From Ailurus styani (Eukaryota > Chordata > Mammalia > Carnivora > Ailuridae): a stretch of 64,000 nt of DNA. The position numbers and the translations under genes are program-made. Under the pieces are notes generated by a model. It had not been told where the DNA came from and did not search any database. It worked only from the letters and a program-made list of their open reading frames with translations. This document shows positions 20,604-30,644 of the stretch, one piece after another (positions within the stretch are counted from its first letter, which is position 1; each line of letters opens with the position of its first letter). The stretch is taken from positions 273,891 through 337,890 of the forward strand of contig LNAC01000735.1 in the NCBI GenBank assembly GCA_002007465.1, read 5' to 3'.

Positions 20604-23119
20604 GTATTTAATTCATTTTACTTCATCTATTTTCTCCTGGTTTTATGATTTTGTACATACTTTAAATTTAGTTTCCCCTCTTAAAACTTTTAGTCTTAAT
20701 TTCATATCTGGTGGTCAGAGTATAAAATAAGCTGCAGATAGCCTTTAAATGGACTCATTTAAAAATTGGTCATTTAAAAAAATGTTTCTCATTTTAATAG
20801 AACAAATAATGAGGTAAAATAGTTGGGAGCATATTGACTCACAACAACCTAAGGAAATCACCCTATGAATGAGGTGTTCTTTCAGGGAATTGAATGTGGT
20901 GTGGATGCTTTGGGTTTCATTCCTTATATAATTGTGGTATAAAGCACAGCCAGCATTTCCCAACAAAATCTGTAACAACTCTTCCTGCTGTTGAAATGGA
21001 CTTTTCCAACTTTGGAAATAAACTTTATAAGGGTAGAAATAGTCTATAGTTCAACATTGTTTTTTCTTAATAGAAAAAAACCTAAACCAAAATTTGCATG
21101 ATGTGACAGTTTGGTAAATTTTCATTGACATTCACTGCTTTTGTTCACTCTGTTTAGAATTCCTTTCCTGGAAATTAATACCATAAAAGGATTGCTATTT
21201 AGGAAAATGGTTCTTCGGTACAACATAAAAGGTTCTTTGCAGGGGAATTTCACTTGGGATAGCCCCCAGTATTCGCTACACCAAACATCATGCCATAAAA
21301 GGCAAAGGCTTCAGTCTGAGGTGGGGGGTGAAGAAGACCTTTCAAATAAATATTTCATTTCTATCTCTGTTAAAGAATAATTTTAAAACGTTACTGAAAG
21401 GGCCCAATGAAATATCCAGCGTGCTTATTAACTCTTAACTTTAAATATAATGTTTACCATACAGGTCTAAAATCACTTAGCTAGAAATAAATGTTCAGAA
21501 GTTTTAATCACCAAGTATTTGTCTTTAAGTTTCAGAGGTTGTGTAAGCTACATAGAAATTGTTTATCCTACAGTCCTATGATGTGGGAGTAGTAAGGAAT
21601 GGAGGAAATGCTGCCCTGGGGAGCTTTGTGGAATGTAGATTGTAAGTTAAAAAGGGAAAGTGAATCAAGTACTAAATTTCATTTTTTTTTTATTCTTAGT
21701 TATTTCATTTAAAAGTTGTTAAAGAAAAAAACTTTTGTCTGAAAGTGGACTCATTTGCCTTCAAAGGCAAGGAACAATTTCAAACCTTAGCAAGCTTATC
21801 ATTTCACTTTCACATATCAGGAAAAAAAGATCTTAAAATGTAACTGAAGATTGCCAAAGTTGTCAGAGGTACTGAGTTGTTTTCTCAGAAGCCTTTCAAA
21901 TGGTAGTTTTCACTTTTAAAAAAAGATAGTTTTCTATCCTGATTTCTCAGCTAGATTGTCAAGTGAAAATTCTCTTGCAGACAGAAACAGTGAATACTTG
22001 ACTGTCTTTAACTGGCAGGATAACAATATGTGTGTGGTCTGTGGTTAAGGATTCTTCCAGCCTTGTCTTCCATGTTGGCATCTTATCAAATGCATATTCT
22101 TTCTTAATCCTCCCTTCCCTGACTAGATTTATAAGTTCCCAGAAAGTAGAGACCACATATTGCCCTGACACCTAGGAAGTGCTGATAGGCAGAAGTGTAG
22201 TTGCTATTGTGTGTCAGGTGCTCTGCTGGTCATTGGATGTAGTGCTTAGTAATTGTTAAACTATCTAATATAGTGGCATTCAGGAGTCCAGTAGGAAGAG
22301 ATACGGGCCATGGGCTCTTTCATTCCTACCAGGGCCCATCAATGCAGATTTTGTTATATTTAATCTACTTTAAATCCCCCAAACTATGTATTATTTAAAC
22401 TTGCTATATGTATCTTAACATTACTGTGACTCCCAAACTAGATTTTTACATTTTAAAGAAAAGAGTTGTTCTTCTTTTTATTCATGTGAATACAAATGAA
22501 ATAGACTAATACGTTTAGAACCACCGTTCCTAGTGTAGTGTATAGCATCTCTCCATTTTCCCTTCCAGGAAAAAGGATGCAAAAAACAGATGGTAATTGA
22601 GAGGTTTGCTTTTCTCATGTAAATAAACAAACAGTATGGTCACTGCACTTACTATATACCTTCACCTTATTTCTGAAAACCGGTGCATGGGTCATATTAT
22701 CGGACTCAATCTCAAAACATTAAAGGTTTTTGAATATTAATTCTGATTTTGCTACTAAAATCATTAGTTCTACCCTAACCAGTAAGAACTGGTAAATGAG
22801 CAGGGAAAGGGTATTTGCTCTTTATTTTTCCCTACAAATTTCTACAATAATTTTAGTAACACTTAACAATCTAAAATAATGTGGAAGTGTTGTTTCTCAG
22901 TATTCTAAATGGAGAGTAATCGCTGCTTCCTTGTTTTCATTTTCATGCTTGCATTACTTTGCTTGGTTTCCACCTAAAGTAATTTTTTTTGCATGGTTTT
23001 TGGCTGGAATTTTGGTTTGCAGGTTACCGCAGCTTTTTCTTTGCTTCATTGCCATTTTTTCTGATTGCCTTTTTTTTTCTTTCTGCTTCCTTTTTCTTTC
23101 TTCGCATTGCCATCTACAG
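20604..23119. other. FERMT2 intron before the PGYVRDL microexon, free of recognised repeats
   Basis: In 2.5 kb I see no SINE, LINE or microsatellite, in contrast to introns further 5'. The last 130 bases are the splicing control region described separately. Confidence 0.5.
22990..23119 (+). promoter_or_regulatory. Splicing control region upstream of the PGYVRDL microexon
   Basis: TGCATG at 22990-22995 matches the RBFOX site. There is no AG between 23033 and 23117. CTGAT, with its A at 23064, is a possible branch point 55 bases upstream. The tract mixes CT-rich PTBP-type motifs with several TGC triplets, including two in the last 35 bases, as reported for SRRM4-dependent microexons. The roles are inferred from motifs only. 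Confidence 0.5.
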
Positions 23120-23140
23120 CCAGGCTATGTAAGAGATTTG
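23120..23140 (+). CDS. FERMT2: FERMT2 alternative 21-nt microexon (PGYVRDL)
   Basis: The bases between CATCTACAG and GTAAGT are exactly seven codons, PGYVRDL, in phase 0 with both neighbours. Insertion after Gln534 gives 687 rather than 680 residues, the size of the known longer kindlin-2 isoform, so I take this as its alternative exon. The site is in F2, just before the segment leading into F3. The upstream region is pyrimidine-rich, with no AG from 23033 to 23117 and several TGC triplets inside the tract, as expected for a regulated microexon. Residue-level agreement with human is not verified. Confidence 0.85.
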
Positions 23141-23753
23141 GTAAGTTCTCCATATTAACCAAAAAAAGAAAAGAAAAAAAGTATTTAAAGCCTTAGCCAC
23201 AATCCCCTCTTAGAGATTAATTTTCTTCCACTCTTCGTGGGAGTAGTCATCCCAAAAGGAGTATAATTTAACTTAAAGTTAACTTTTCTAATGATTCCTT
23301 TAGAAAAAATTTTGAATTATTATGGTTGTTTCAAATACTTCAATTGTGCTAATAAATATTCCTGCTAGAAATTTATATTCCAGGTGTTCATTCTGATATT
23401 CTGTCTTGGTGCTAATTTTAAAACTCATATCATGTATGGGATTAGAACATCCCCTTTTATAAAAGCAGTGACATATATGTGTATACTTAGGATGTATCTC
23501 AAGAGTGGCAGTTATGATACTTACTGTTTCTGGATATTTGGAAACTGAAATTAAGAAAAAATATGTCAAGGGTTATTTTGAAGAGTGAGTCATCATTTTA
23601 CTAAAATACCCAAACGTAGCTTCAGAAATTTCCTAATTCCAACTCTTACAATACATGATTGTGGGGTGGGGCACATAATTCAATTCTTTTTGTCTTGATC
23701 CTCCGATGAAAGAATATTGTCTGATGGTAAAGATGGTGTTTAATCATATTTAG

Positions 23754-23878
23754 ATAACAGCAAGAATCTTGGAGGCCCATCAGAATGTAGCTCAGATGAG
23801 TCTAATTGAAGCCAAGATGAGATTTATTCAAGCTTGGCAGTCGTTACCAGAATTTGGCATCACACACTTTATTGCAAG
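23754..23878 (+). CDS. FERMT2: FERMT2 exon, residues 535-575 (F2 end, start of F3)
   Basis: The exon begins [20 protein letters not shown] and ends GITHFIA plus two bases of Arg576. The acceptor is unusually poor: the 20 bases before TTTAG are interrupted by several purines. The donor is AAG|GTCAGT. The weak acceptor follows the alternative microexon by 613 bases and may take part in the same splicing choice. This helical stretch closes F2 and leads into the integrin-binding F3 lobe. Confidence 0.97.
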
Positions 23879-24177
23879 GTCAGTGGTTCTCCTAAACACC
23901 TGTGTATAAATCTTAATTTGTGCCTTTTTACTTAATCTACTTCAATTAAACATTTAAAGTACCTACTGAGATGCATTAAGCAATTTTACAGTGACATGTA
24001 AAGAATACTGAAAAGTATTTTCTGTACTCATAGTTTTTACATTAAAAATTCAAAATGCTTGATTTCTATTTTTACTTATGTGAAAATATCACTTAAGAGC
24101 ACATCTTAAAACTAGACCAATATGTCCTCCCACCCCCAACATGTTTTTAAACATTTTTTATGTTTTTAATACTCTAG

Positions 24178-24319
24178 GTTCCAGGGAGGAAAAAAAGAAG
24201 AACTTATTGGAATTGCATACAACAGACTGATTCGGATGGATGCCAGCACAGGAGACGCAATTAAAACGTGGCGTTTCAGTAACATGAAACAGTGGAACGT
24301 AAACTGGGAAATAAAAATG
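24178..24319 (+). CDS. FERMT2: FERMT2 exon, residues 577-623 (F3, integrin-binding)
   Basis: The acceptor ACTCTAG follows a long T-rich tract and the donor is ATG|GTAAGC. The first base completes Arg576, then [20 protein letters not shown] and [18 protein letters not shown]. Gln614-Trp615 of KQWN is the pair whose mutation is known to abolish binding to the beta-integrin tail. This is the phosphotyrosine-binding-like F3 lobe. The exon ends in phase 0. Confidence 0.98.
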
Positions 24320-24569
24320 GTAAGCTCAAACAGTGTTACTTTGAGTGTGCGTAGAGCACTAATTTCTGCTAAGAATCAGTAAATTAATGAAAAGACTGAT
24401 AAATCTTGTAGATTATTTGTACCATCACCTCTTAAAGTATAAAACCTGGTTGGTTATTCATTTCCCACTTAAACTTTCCTATTTCATAACTAACCCAGTT
24501 ACTGGAATTCTAAAAACATAATGATCTGCTTAAAAAGTGGTTTTCTGGAACTGGTACATCCCTGTCAGT

Positions 24570-24775
24570 CACCTACTCTGTGCCCATCATGATGGTAGAT
24601 GTTTTTATATTTGTACCCCATTTCTAACCTCACCACAGCCTTGTGGGGCGGTTGGATTGTGCCTGCTTTACAAATGAGGACACTCAAATTTAGAGGCCTA
24701 AGGGCCATGATTGCCTGACCACACACTTAATAATGGAATCAGGATTCAAATTCCGATGCTCAGGGCTCTACTCAG
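24570..24775 (-). mobile_element. MIR element, antisense
   Basis: Antisense MIR core: GCTTTACAAATGAGGACACT followed by ACCACACACTTAATAATGGA and ATCAGGATTCAAATTCC. Confidence 0.7.
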
Positions 24776-24928
24776 ATGCGCAGCTCTGATCATGCTGCCC
24801 CTAGCCTTGGAATACAGTGCATATCATTGAAAATAAACAATCTTTTAATGATAAGCCATTGGTTTTAGGATCTTTAGGTTTGTTGTATCAGTTCCTATTA
24901 CTGCATAGAATCTCATATTTCTGAAATA

Positions 24929-25336
24929 CAGTAGTGTCCCTCCTTATCTGTGGTTAACCACAGTCCAGAAGTAGATGACGCATCTTCCTCCTGACGTATT
25001 GTTAGAAGGTCTGTAGTGGCCTGATGCTATGTCACATTGCCTGCTGTGTCCTTTACCTTCATCCTGTCACGTTGGCATTTTATCATTTCCCATTATCACA
25101 AGGGTGAGTACAGTACAATAAGATATGTTGAGAGAGACTATAACTTTGATTATAGTATATTGTTATAATTCTGTTTTATTGTTAATCTCTTACAGTATCT
25201 AATTGATAAAGTTTATTATATGTATGTAATGTAAAGGGAAAAAAGCATAGTATATATAGAATTCAGTACTACCCATGGTTTCAGGCATCCACTGGGGTCC
25301 AGAGATTCCCCATGGATAAGGGGGCAGGGGCTCCTG
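24929..25336. mobile_element. Tigger-type DNA transposon (non-autonomous), 408 bp
   Basis: The element begins CAGTAGTGTCCCTCCTTATC and ends GGATAAGGGGGCAGGGGCTC plus CTG, imperfect terminal inverted repeats. It is flanked by TA on both sides (24927-24928 and 25337-25338), the expected target duplication of Tc1/mariner-Tigger elements. Interior text such as AGTACAGTACAATAAGATAT fits a mammalian Tigger-derived family. No transposase remains. Confidence 0.8.
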
Positions 25337-25338
25337 TA

Positions 25339-25708
25339 TTCAAACATAATACCTAAAGGTTAAATATGTAGAGGAAATGTTAAATTAAATGCAGGAAGTG
25401 GGTTTTCTCCCAGGTCTTAAAGAGAGACCTTCTCATTAATTGAATCACCAGAGACCATTGGGAACATAATGACCTAAACCCCTTGCATTCAGTCTTTCCA
25501 GAACATGAAAAACTAAAAGGGAGTGGTGGAGAGGCTAATAAACTTACTCTTTTGGAATTGAAGGCATTGTTAGTTGAGGATTTAAAAAAAAAATTGAGGA
25601 TCAACAAGTACTTTGTGAGAGGGCAGACATTAAATAGCACATTAGTTTCGCTTGTACCCAACCATACAGAGTTTTCCTGGGACTGACAGTACTTGGTCTT
25701 TGTTCCAG
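25339..25708. other. Last FERMT2 intron, 3' part
   Basis: Unique-looking sequence; overlapping short frames on both strands here (25380-25661 and 25483-25686) lack any protein signal. Confidence 0.5.
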
Positions 25709-25882
25709 GTCACGGTAGAGTTTGCAGATGAAGTACGATTGTCCTTCATTTGTACTGAAGTAGATTGCAAAGTGGTTCATGAATTCATCGGTGGCTACAT
25801 ATTTCTCTCAACACGTGCAAAAGACCAAAATGAGAGTTTAGATGAAGAGATGTTCTACAAACTTACCAGTGGTTGGGTGTGA
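25709..25882 (+). CDS. FERMT2: FERMT2 terminal coding exon, residues 624-680 and stop
   Basis: The acceptor TTTGTTCCAG precedes 25709. The exon reads [20 protein letters not shown], then the F3 C-terminal helix region, ending [10 protein letters not shown] and TGA at 25880-25882. It has 57 residues, which brings the total to 680 without the microexon and so matches the canonical isoform. It completes the F3 lobe and continues directly into the 3' UTR. Confidence 0.98.
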   Translation, partial: VTVEFADEVRLSFICTEVDCKVVHEFIGGYIFLSTRAKDQNESLDEEMFYKLTSGWV

Positions 25883-25959
25883 GTAGAGATACTGTGTAAT
25901 GAAACCCATGGCCATAACAATATTTAACTTTGAAAGCTGTTGTTTGTTATATGCTGCTT

Positions 25960-25965
25960 AATAAA
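25960..25965 (+). terminator. Possible proximal polyadenylation signal AATAAA
   Basis: Canonical hexamer about 78 bases after the stop codon, with T-rich sequence 20-45 bases downstream. If used, it would give a 3' UTR of only about 100 bases, lacking both miRNA seed matches. Use cannot be judged from sequence. Confidence 0.4.
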
Positions 25966-26520
25966 GTAAGCTTGAAATTTATCATTTTATCATGAAAACT
26001 TTTTTGCCTTACCAGACCAGTTAATAAGTGCACTAACAAGCACGACTATTAATCTGCTATCATGATACAATATATGGACTTGAATATGGCACACATTCCT
26101 TAGGGCCACAAATTGAAAACTAAAGTAGTGGACAAGTCAGGAACAAAACATCACTGATTTAATTTAAGCTAGCCAAACCAAGAAACTCAAGCCATCTACT
26201 TTAAAACTATCCAGGGCTTAAACTATATGAAGTCTATTTATCATGTTTAATGCATGTGTTTTAATGTATGTTTAATTGGATCTTGCATTTTAAAAATACC
26301 TACTTCTGGTAACCATTGATTCCCCATCCCCCACTCCCACCCCCAAATAAGTCAGGCCTACGAAAGATGCCTGATATTTAATAATGTCATTGTTTGACCT
26401 TGAAGGAAAATGCTATCTGTCCGTTAGGCTTGGTTCGTTTCTGTCCTTGAATAAGCATGTATGTATATTGTCTTATGTTTTTATTTTTACACCCTATTGT
26501 ATTACAACACCTTTAGTATT

Positions 26521-26527
26521 CACCAGC
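26521..26527 (+). promoter_or_regulatory. miR-138-5p seed match CACCAGC in FERMT2 3' UTR
   Basis: Seven-base match to the complement of positions 2-8 of miR-138-5p, in an AT-rich setting. Kindlin-2 is a reported miR-138 target as I recall; conservation of this site was not checked. Confidence 0.45.
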
Positions 26528-26693
26528 ATATTCACGTCTGCCTAAAATATGCAACTTTTGCATTACAATATGAAGTAAAGGTCTATGAAGTATGCATTTT
26601 GTGTAACTAATGTACAAACACAAATTTTATAAAATTGTACAGTTTTTTTTAAAAACTACTCACAACTAGCAAATGGCTTAGATGTAGCATCTT

Positions 26694-26731
26694 TGCATTA
26701 ATTAAATGCTTTTAAAAATATAATTAATGCA
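26694..26731 (+). repeat. 11-bp inverted repeat in FERMT2 3' UTR
   Basis: TGCATTAATTA at 26694-26704 is the exact reverse complement of TAATTAATGCA at 26721-26731, with 16 bases between; it could form a hairpin in the mRNA. Confidence 0.75.
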
Positions 26732-26906
26732 GTTTTCATACCTGCTAAATTAAGAATGACTTCATTATAGTCATGATTTGCCATAATGTCCTTAATGCCT
26801 GGACTGGCCATGTTCTTGTCCGCTGTGCTGTTACAGTCCGCATTGGTGCTAGTCAGAAAATTCCTAGTTCACACAACCCAAAAGGGTGCCGGGAGGGGTG
26901 GATTAC

Positions 26907-26913
26907 CAGTATT
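26907..26913 (+). promoter_or_regulatory. miR-200b/c/429 seed match CAGTATT in FERMT2 3' UTR
   Basis: Seven-base match to the complement of the shared seed, about 50 bases before the distal polyadenylation signal, a favourable position near the UTR end. The miR-200 family is reported to repress kindlin-2; the exact site used is not known to me. Confidence 0.5.
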
Positions 26914-26960
26914 GTCCAATAATCCATGGTTTAAAGACTGTATAAATGCATTTTATTTTA

Positions 26961-26966
26961 AATAAA
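26961..26966 (+). terminator. Distal polyadenylation signal AATAAA of FERMT2
   Basis: Canonical hexamer. It is followed within 20-40 bases by the T/GT-rich stretch TGTTTCTCTTTGTACTTTGT, which fits a downstream cleavage-factor element. Cleavage is expected near 26980-26990. Confidence 0.85.
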
Positions 26967-27001
26967 AGCAAAATCTTTTATGTTTCTCTTTGTACTTTGT
27001 C

Positions 27002-27037
27002 TTTACTGTTTACATAGAATTTACTGTTTACATAGAA
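27002..27037 (+). repeat. Perfect 18-bp tandem duplication
   Basis: TTTACTGTTTACATAGAA occurs twice without spacing, 15-50 bases past the expected FERMT2 cleavage site. Confidence 0.9.
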
Positions 27038-27705
27038 TTAACTGATGAAATGAACTTTTGCCTTTTGGAAACATTTTCCCTGCACCTTTTGTTATGAGGA
27101 CAGCTTGCTGGTTCCAGAGTATCACCAGGTAGTGATACTTAATCTCTAGGAGGGTCGATTCTTCCACACTGCCCCCCCCCCACTTTTTTCTACTACTTAA
27201 AAATGAACTGTGTAATATTTAAATATTAGAAATATAAACAGAAATATGATAGCTGAACAGACACTGACTTGGACCAAATTTGTTTGAAACTGCAAACTAA
27301 CTCCTGGTCTAAAAAAACTCAACTCACATGTATGAATTTACTCCCTGTTGTTAGTGCTATTACAGCCTCATTCTGCCGCAGAACTTCAGTCCTGAACTTT
27401 TTCTCCTTTAGCTCTGGCATTTAATCAGGCCAAGTCTTGTTGATTTTTCCCTCAGGCAAACTTTAGTCATTGCTGTCACTGACACCTGAATTCAGGTCTT
27501 TGTCCTGTACCTGACACGATGCCACAGCCTCTAAAAGCAAAGTTCAGACCACATTCTCCATGGCTTTTCTTTGTACTCTAAGGTCAGGTCCTAACAAACC
27601 TCACTCTCAAATATAAGGAAGGGTTCCTTCCCACTAAAAATTAAATAAAAATTAAACAATATATTCCCTTTCCTCACCTTAAATACAGGTTACCAACTTA
27701 TACAA
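27038..27705. other. Sequence downstream of FERMT2, no recognised element
   Basis: Includes a C9 run near 27173. No gene or repeat seen. Confidence 0.5.
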
Positions 27706-27720
27706 AGCCCTAAAATATAT

Positions 27721-27882
27721 TTATTTTTAAGATTTTATTTATTTGAGTGAGAGAGCATGAGTGGGGGAAGGGGCAGAGGAAGAAGCAGACTCTGCTGAGC
27801 AGGGAGCCCAACGCGGGGTTCCATCCCAGGATCCCGAGATCATGACCTGAGCCGAAGGCAGACTGAGCCATCCAGGCAACCC
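27721..27882 (-). mobile_element. Can-SINE, antisense, older
   Basis: Shortened element ending GAGCCATCCAGGCAACCC; imperfect TSD AGCCCTAAAATATAT (27706-27720) versus AGCCTTAAAGTATAT (27883-27897). Confidence 0.88.
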
Positions 27883-28362
27883 AGCCTTAAAGTATATATA
27901 AATGAAGGCATACCCAAGTCCTGTAGAGTCTTATAGCCACTCTGCTGGTTTCTCAGAGTTTTGCCCCACTTGACATCCTAGCAGTTTCAAAAATTAACTC
28001 AGCTCCAGCATGACACTAGCTGTATGTCACTTCTGATGATTCTGGTTGACTACAGCATAACAGCCAAAGTCCCCAGGCAGGAGCTAAGAAGCCTTCTACC
28101 GTCTGGATCCCAGCCTGCATTCTCCTCCTTAACCTCCCAAACTGGGCGGCCCACATTCTCCAGAAGCAGTTTGCATTCACCTGCCACCATGTCATTCCAC
28201 AGACTTTTTTCCAGTCTTCCACCTGTCCCAAATCCCATTGTTCTGGCGTTTTAGAAATTTTGGAAAAAGCTCAAGGGTTCTTTCTTTCATGAATACTTCC
28301 AAGTTTCCTCACAGACCCAGATTTTCTTATTCCGGTAGACAGCTACTGAATTTGGTCTTTTT

Positions 28363-28572
28363 TTTTTTTTTTAAAGATTTTATTTATTCATTTGACACAG
28401 AGAGAGAGAGAGATTACAAGTAGGCAGAGAGGCAGGCAGAGAGAGAGGAGAGAGGAGGAAGCAGGCTCCCCGCCGAGCAGAGAGCCCGATGTGGGCCTCG
28501 ATCCCAGGACCCTGGGATCATGACCTGAGCCGAAGGCAGCGGCTTTAACCCACTGAGCCACCCAGGCGCCCC
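28363..28572 (-). mobile_element. Can-SINE, antisense, young
   Basis: Perfect 16-bp TSD TGAATTTGGTCTTTTT at 28347-28362 and 28573-28588; near-consensus body. Confidence 0.95.
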
Positions 28573-28794
28573 TGAATTTGGTCTTTTTGGAACTTAAGAG
28601 CAATAATCCTTATGATTATTGCCTATAATTATTACTCCCTTGAGGACAAGATACGAGTCTCATGGTTTCTACCTAGGATCAGTTAACACATATTTGTTCA
28701 TTGGAAATGGCTATTTTAGAAATCAAGGAATTATTACAAATTAGAATTTTTACAATCTCAGCATAGCTTAATATGGGGGAAACAGACACGGTTT

Positions 28795-28980
28795 TTGCAC
28801 ACCAGCTATGCATTAAGAGGCATGCTGAATGCTTTCATGTACGTGATCTCTTCTAAAGATTCACACAACCCATCCTCGTTTTCTAGACTCAGAGAGGCCA
28901 AGTGACCTGTTCAAAGTAACAAAGCTATAATTAATTAGTGCCAAGGCAGAGCTAGTAGAACCCAGATTTCCTTCTCCCTA
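28795..28980 (-). mobile_element. MIR element, antisense
   Basis: TTCTAGACTCAGAGAGGCCA and AGTGACCTGTTCAAAGTAAC, then GCAGAGCTAGTAGAACCCAG, match the antisense MIR core and tail. Confidence 0.8.
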
Positions 28981-29366
28981 CCCAGTAGTCTTAAAAACAA
29001 ACCCTTCACGAATCTTGAGGAACCCCATTGGTAGTGGTCTCTCTACAGAGACAACATCAGGCCATGAAAAGGACTGGCCCGAGCCTCCAGAGACCCAGTT
29101 TCAGGTTTCTGTCTTGTGACTCAGTTTCATGTGAATATGAAGGCAGTGGGGACAGGAGATCAACCAAGCTCTCTTCCAACTCTATTTCTCTTTAATCAGC
29201 AAGTTAGAGACCTGCTGATGATGTAGTTAATCAGTAATTTTAACTTGGTACAAATTATTTTTTACACAACCTTGAACTTCAAAGGTCAGGGACCCAGAGA
29301 CATGACCTTATTTTCTTTTTCAGCTTTACCAAGGTATAGCTGACAAAGTTGTAAGATATTTAAAGT
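28981..29366. other. Intergenic, no recognised element
   Basis: Nothing supportable was seen. Confidence 0.5.
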
Positions 29367-29367
29367 A

Positions 29368-29562
29368 TAGGGCACCTGGTTGGCACAGTCAGTTAAGCTT
29401 CTAACTCGTGGTTTTGGCTCAGGTTGTGATCTCAGGGTTGTGAGATCAAGCCCTATGTTGGGCCTCACACTCATCGCAGTCTGAGATTCTCTCTCCTCCC
29501 TCTACCCCTCCTTCTTGTGCTCTCTCACTTTTTCTCAAATAAATCTTGAAAAGAAATAAAGC
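29368..29562 (+). mobile_element. Older Can-SINE, sense
   Basis: Head GGGCACCTGGTTGGCACAG, diverged body and CAAATAAATCTTGAAAAG tail. Confidence 0.88.
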
Positions 29563-29778
29563 GTACATCATGGTGATTAGATATATGTATATATTCTGAA
29601 AGAACTTCTACCATCTAGTTAACACAACCATCCTCTAGAGACACAAACTTCATAGAAGAAAAGCCACTTGCTGTTCTTGACCCTCTGCTCTTACACAAGC
29701 CAAAAAACAACAGTGTGGCAGATTATGCTTTTTGCATTCTGTATACCATAGTTTTTGTTCCTTTTTTATGTTAAAAGT

Positions 29779-30115
29779 CTTTGCGAATCAGAACCACAAA
29801 GAGATAGCATCTCACACCTATCAGAATGGCTAGACTCAAAAAGACAAGAAAACAAGTGTTGGCGAGGATTTGGAGAAAAAGGAATCCTCTCCTATACTGT
29901 TGGTGGGAAGGCAAACTGGAGGGTCCTCAAAAATTTAATAATAGAAATCCTGTATGATCCAGTAAATCCACTACTGGGTAGTTACCCAAAGAAAACAAAA
30001 ATACTAATTCTAAAAGATATATACACCCCTATGTTTATTGCAGCATTATTTACAACAGCCAAGATACAGAAACAACCCAAGTTATCCATCTATAAATGAA
30101 TGGATAAAGAAGATG

Positions 30116-30149
<34 letters not shown>

Positions 30150-30642
30150 GGAGTATCACTGAGCAATAAAAAAGAATGACATGTTGCCATTTGCAACAGC
30201 ATGGATGAACCTAGAGAATATTATGCTAAGTGAAGTAAATCAGACTGAGAGACAAATAACCATACGATTTCACTTACATGTGGAATCTAAAAACCAAAGG
30301 AAATAAATAAACAAGCAGAAACAGACCCATGTATACAGAGAACAAACTGATGGTTGCCAGAGGGGAGGGGGTTGGAGAGATGGGCAAAATGAATGAAGGG
30401 GTGTGGGAGGTACAGGCTTCCCATCATGGGATGAATCACGGGGATAAAGGGTGCAGCATGGGGAACAGTCAGTGGTGCCGTGCCGTAACCATGTGTTACG
30501 TGTTGTATGGTGTTGTATGGTGAAGATGGCAGCTGCACCTGTGGGGAGCATGGCAACAACATACAGGACTCGCCAAATCACTATGTTGTACACCTGAAAC
30601 TAACATTGTGTGTCAACCATACCTCAAAACAAACAAAAAAAC
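29779..30642 (+). mobile_element. LINE-1 3' end, sense, 5'-truncated
   Basis: Sense ORF2 C-terminal text survives in pieces (frame 29755-30099 includes EILYDPVNPLLGSYPKKTK and TPMFIAALFTTAKIQKQPK). It is followed by a 3' UTR ending in an A-rich tail at about 30640. An AC microsatellite at 30117-30147 interrupts the ORF. Not functional. Confidence 0.88.
30117..30147. repeat. (AC)n microsatellite inside LINE-1
   Basis: About 15 AC units. Confidence 0.95.
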
Positions 30643-30644
30643 AG

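Larger units (their letters stand above)
1..26985 (+). other. FERMT2: FERMT2 gene (kindlin-2), 3' two-thirds, truncated by the window start
   Basis: Kindlin-2 is a FERM-domain adaptor at integrin adhesions. It binds the beta-integrin cytoplasmic tail, works with talin to activate integrins, and links to ILK and paxillin. Eleven exons on the + strand join in consistent phases into one reading frame for residues 176-680 in human numbering, ending in SGWV and a stop at 25880-25882. The order is the F1-F2 loop, F2 with an inserted PH domain, then F3. Exons for residues 1-175 and the promoter lie upstream. Introns are AT-rich and carry SINE and LINE-1 insertions, except in the last third. Identification rests on recalled kindlin-2 sequence and on four published functional residues falling at the expected numbers. 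Confidence 0.97.
25883..26985 (+). other. FERMT2: FERMT2 3' untranslated region
   Basis: About 1.1 kb of AT-rich sequence free of SINEs runs from the stop codon to a canonical polyadenylation signal at 26961. The length agrees with the human transcript as I remember it. It holds a proximal AATAAA at 25960, seed matches for miR-138 (26521) and miR-200b/c/429 (26907), and an 11-bp inverted repeat (26694-26731). The 3' end is placed about 20 bases past the distal signal and is approximate. Confidence 0.85.
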
